Shown piece after piece: positions 62,208 through 64,000 of a stretch of 64,000 nt of DNA. The notes under the pieces are model-generated. The model had not been told where the DNA came from and ran no database searches. It was given only the letters and a program-made list of their open reading frames with translations. This stretch comes from Rhizobium sp. NXC24. Its GTDB lineage: Bacteria; Pseudomonadota; Alphaproteobacteria; Rhizobiales; Rhizobiaceae. The stretch is from NCBI RefSeq assembly GCF_002944315.1, contig NZ_CP024314.1, positions 434,001-498,000 of the forward strand, read 5' to 3'. How positions within the stretch are numbered: the stretch's first letter is position 1; every line of letters begins with the position of its first letter. The translations under genes were made by a program, and so were the position numbers.

Positions 62208-63209
62208 TCAGCGCAGCGTTAAGCTAGCGATGGCGTATTGCTCCTGCTCCATGCGCAGATGATCGAGCATCCGCGCAATTCCCTCCTCCAGGCTGATGTG
62301 CGGTGCAAGCCCGTAGGAGCGCTGAAGGGCCGTATCGCCGCAGCGATAAAAAACGCCTTCAGGGCGATCGCAGAGGCCTTTTACGACAGGATTCCAGCCG
62401 ATTTGCCGAGCGATGATTTCCGCCAGCTCCATAAAGGAGGTAGCCCTGCCGGTCGAAAGGTTGAGGCTGGCGCCATCCGGCAATAATTCCTTGGTTTGCC
62501 AGATGAAATCGACGCAATCATCAATATGGATGAAGTCCCGGCATTGCCGGCCGGAACCCCAGACGAAAACTTCCGCGGCGCCTCTTTCGTCAAGCAGGCG
62601 CCGGCAGATGGCAGGGAACGGATAGGCAAGATCCTGATCCTCGCCATAGCCGCTGAACGGCCGGTAAGCGACCGCCCGGTTGCCGTAACGCTCGACATAG
62701 AGCTTCATTAGATATTCGCCGGTCAGTTTCGCCCAACCATAGCTGAGATCGGGCACGCCGATGGCGGCCTCGAAAGAAATCATATCCTCCGAAAGCAGCC
62801 GATGGTTGGCAGCCGTCTGCAGCGAGACGGGATAAGCTGCGCTGGAGCTGAAGAACACGACACAGCCGGGTTTGGCGCGTGCCGCCCATTTCCACAATTC
62901 CGTATCCACCGCCAAATCCTCGGCAACGTCGAGCGAGCGCGCCTCCAGGGTCACGCGGCCGCCAACCAATGCGGCCAGATGGAAAACATAATCGAAGCGT
63001 TCCAGCGGACGGAAAAAGAAGGTCCGGCAATCCTCCTCGAAAAAGGTAAAGCGCGATCCGGGAAAGCGCTGCCAGAGATCGGGATGCCGTGCCCCCGTCC
63101 CTTCCACCAGTTGATCGACGCAGACGACATCCAACCCTTCGGCCAAAAGCCGCCTGATGAGATGCCTTCCGACAAAACCACAGCCTCCCGTTACCAAAGC
63201 CCGCGTCAT
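62208..63209 (-). CDS. NAD-dependent epimerase/dehydratase
   Basis: A 333-residue extended short-chain dehydrogenase acting on nucleotide sugars. The NAD-binding loop is VTGGCGFVGRHLIRRLL, the catalytic Ser and YxxxK region appears as FFSSSAAYPVSL and LSYGWAKLTGEYLM (YGWAK), and the family's RPFSGYGEDQDLAYPFP follows. Tyr in that motif is kept as the catalytic residue. It is directly behind a glycosyltransferase gene on the same strand (15 bp gap), so it probably makes or modifies a sugar donor for a surface polysaccharide. Confidence 0.9.
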   Translation of the reverse strand: MTRALVTGGCGFVGRHLIRRLLAEGLDVVCVDQLVEGTGARHPDLWQRFPGSRFTFFEEDCRTFFFRPLERFDYVFHLAALVGGRVTLEARSLDVAEDLAVDTELWKWAARAKPGCVVFFSSSAAYPVSLQTAANHRLLSEDMISFEAAIGVPDLSYGWAKLTGEYLMKLYVERYGNRAVAYRPFSGYGEDQDLAYPFPAICRRLLDERGAAEVFVWGSGRQCRDFIHIDDCVDFIWQTKELLPDGASLNLSTGRATSFMELAEIIARQIGWNPVVKGLCDRPEGVFYRCGDTALQRSYGLAPHISLEEGIARMLDHLRMEQEQYAIASLTLR

Positions 63210-63224
63210 GTGACTGATCCTTTT

Positions 63225-64000
63225 TTATTGAGCGAAGAAGCCGCTCCTGCCTGTATAAATATCGACCATGCGCCGTCCCCATTCCGCCTTGCTGGGCGCA
63301 ATCCGCTGGCCAAGCGCGCGCGCCCCTTCGCAAAGGCTCTGCATCAGCCGGTCGTCATCGGTGCTCGCCAAACGTTCCGCCAGTGAACCGGCATCGCCGC
63401 TTTTAAAGACCAGTCCCGCGCCGTTCCGCTCTACCTCGGCGGCTATCAGCGCATTGCTGCTGACAATGACAGGAATGCCGGACATCAGCGCCTCGGCGGC
63501 TACCAGTCCATAGGGTTCGGGCATGCGGGAGGGCATGATGAAGACGCGCGCCTCACCCGCGAGCGCCGTCACCTCCTCGTCGGCCAGCCAGCCCGGAACC
63601 CAACAATGCGGCAAGGCCCGCTGCATCTCATCGAGCAGCGGTCCGCGGCCGATCAGCGTCGCCGTTCGCCCGGTCTTGTTCAACGCATCAGCAAGCGTGC
63701 GGACGCCCTTTTCCCAACACATCCGTCCCAAGAAAACGGTGCGGTGATTGCGCCAAGCCTCCACGGGCGTCGGCGTCAACGGCTCGGTCGGCGTGCGCAA
63801 GGTCAGAAAATGCTGCAGCGGCCCCGAGTGTAGATAGGCCTCCATGCTTTCATGCGCCAGCACGATGCCGACGCGGCTCCAGAACTCCTCGCCGACGCCG
63901 CGTTGTGTCAGCGTGCGTCGAAAGCGCCAGAGTTTGTGGAGATAGTTTCGCTTGTCGCAATTGGTCGCAAGACATGCTGCCGACAGCGGGCGGACATCGC
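63225..64000 (-). CDS. Glycosyltransferase (GT4-like), 5' end beyond window
   Basis: The C-terminal 258 codons of a group 1 (GT-B) glycosyltransferase. The donor-binding domain is clear: VFLGRMCWEKGVRTLADALN, ATLIGRGPLLDEMQRALPHC and the signature FIMPSRMPEPYGLVAAEALM with its Glu residues. The frame is open to the window edge and reads YLHKLWRFRRTLTQRGV and FWSRVGIVLAHESMEAYL upstream, so the gene begins outside. It probably builds extracellular or lipopolysaccharide together with the epimerase. Confidence 0.9.
   Translation of the reverse strand, partial: DVRPLSAACLATNCDKRNYLHKLWRFRRTLTQRGVGEEFWSRVGIVLAHESMEAYLHSGPLQHFLTLRTPTEPLTPTPVEAWRNHRTVFLGRMCWEKGVRTLADALNKTGRTATLIGRGPLLDEMQRALPHCWVPGWLADEEVTALAGEARVFIMPSRMPEPYGLVAAEALMSGIPVIVSSNALIAAEVERNGAGLVFKSGDAGSLAERLASTDDDRLMQSLCEGARALGQRIAPSKAEWGRRMVDIYTGRSGFFAQ

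Overview
The window looks like accessory DNA (a plasmid or a chromosomal island) of a Rhizobiales bacterium, most probably Rhizobium or a close relative. The basis is gene content and protein style: a rhizobial LigD N-terminus, an Aap-like amino-acid transporter, an AttEFGH-type exporter, several Ku/LigD genes, an IS66 element with its usual genes, and high-GC codon use. This is inference; no rRNA or other phylogenetic marker is present.

Left part (1-15,000). After three degraded genes (LigD phosphoesterase fragment, SDR, GST) and a hydrolase/LysR divergent pair comes the most interesting block, 4,341-14,450. A minus-strand operon encodes an amino-acid ABC importer (binding protein, two permeases, ATPase) and D-serine ammonia-lyase. 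A LysR regulator follows, then a plus-strand operon of an unusual serine-hydroxymethyltransferase homologue, FolD and PurU. The SHMT homologue has changed several normally invariant active-site residues, including the tyrosine that is Tyr55 in E. coli GlyA, here Thr. The simplest reading is a complete pathway for an alpha-substituted serine, best alpha-hydroxymethylserine: import, retro-aldol cleavage to D-serine plus methylene-THF, D-serine to pyruvate plus ammonia, and oxidation of the one-carbon unit to formate.

Middle (15,000-40,500) is a patchwork of small cargo and decay. It holds a block (P-loop kinase plus SRPBCC protein, once with its ArsR regulator) duplicated 8.7 kb apart. Four toxin-antitoxin loci are present (GNAT/DUF1778, Phd/VapC, a broken AbiE, BrnTA). 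Mobile DNA includes a 1.67-kb integrase-type IS, an intact IS66 element with a perfect 8-bp target duplication, and relics of IS21, IS256 and ISL3. A three-gene end-joining operon (two Ku, one ligase) lies here, as does an ATPase with a nuclease-like C-terminus preceded by four direct repeats at an exact 22-bp period.

Right part (40,500-64,000) has longer operons: an N-formylglutamate amidohydrolase-like / QEGLA-motif metallopeptidase / ATP-grasp triad; an AttE/F-G/H-like ABC exporter with a secreted lipocalin-like protein; dead copies of dinB and an SOS-associated peptidase; the periplasmic aldehyde oxidoreductase PaoABC followed by a haloacetate-dehalogenase-like hydrolase, a di-haem cytochrome and a DUF4142 protein; and a sugar epimerase with a glycosyltransferase that runs off the window.

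At least fifteen broken or partial genes show that the middle and left parts are actively decaying, while the catabolic, repair and redox operons remain open. No rRNA, intact tRNA, CRISPR array or replication origin was seen.
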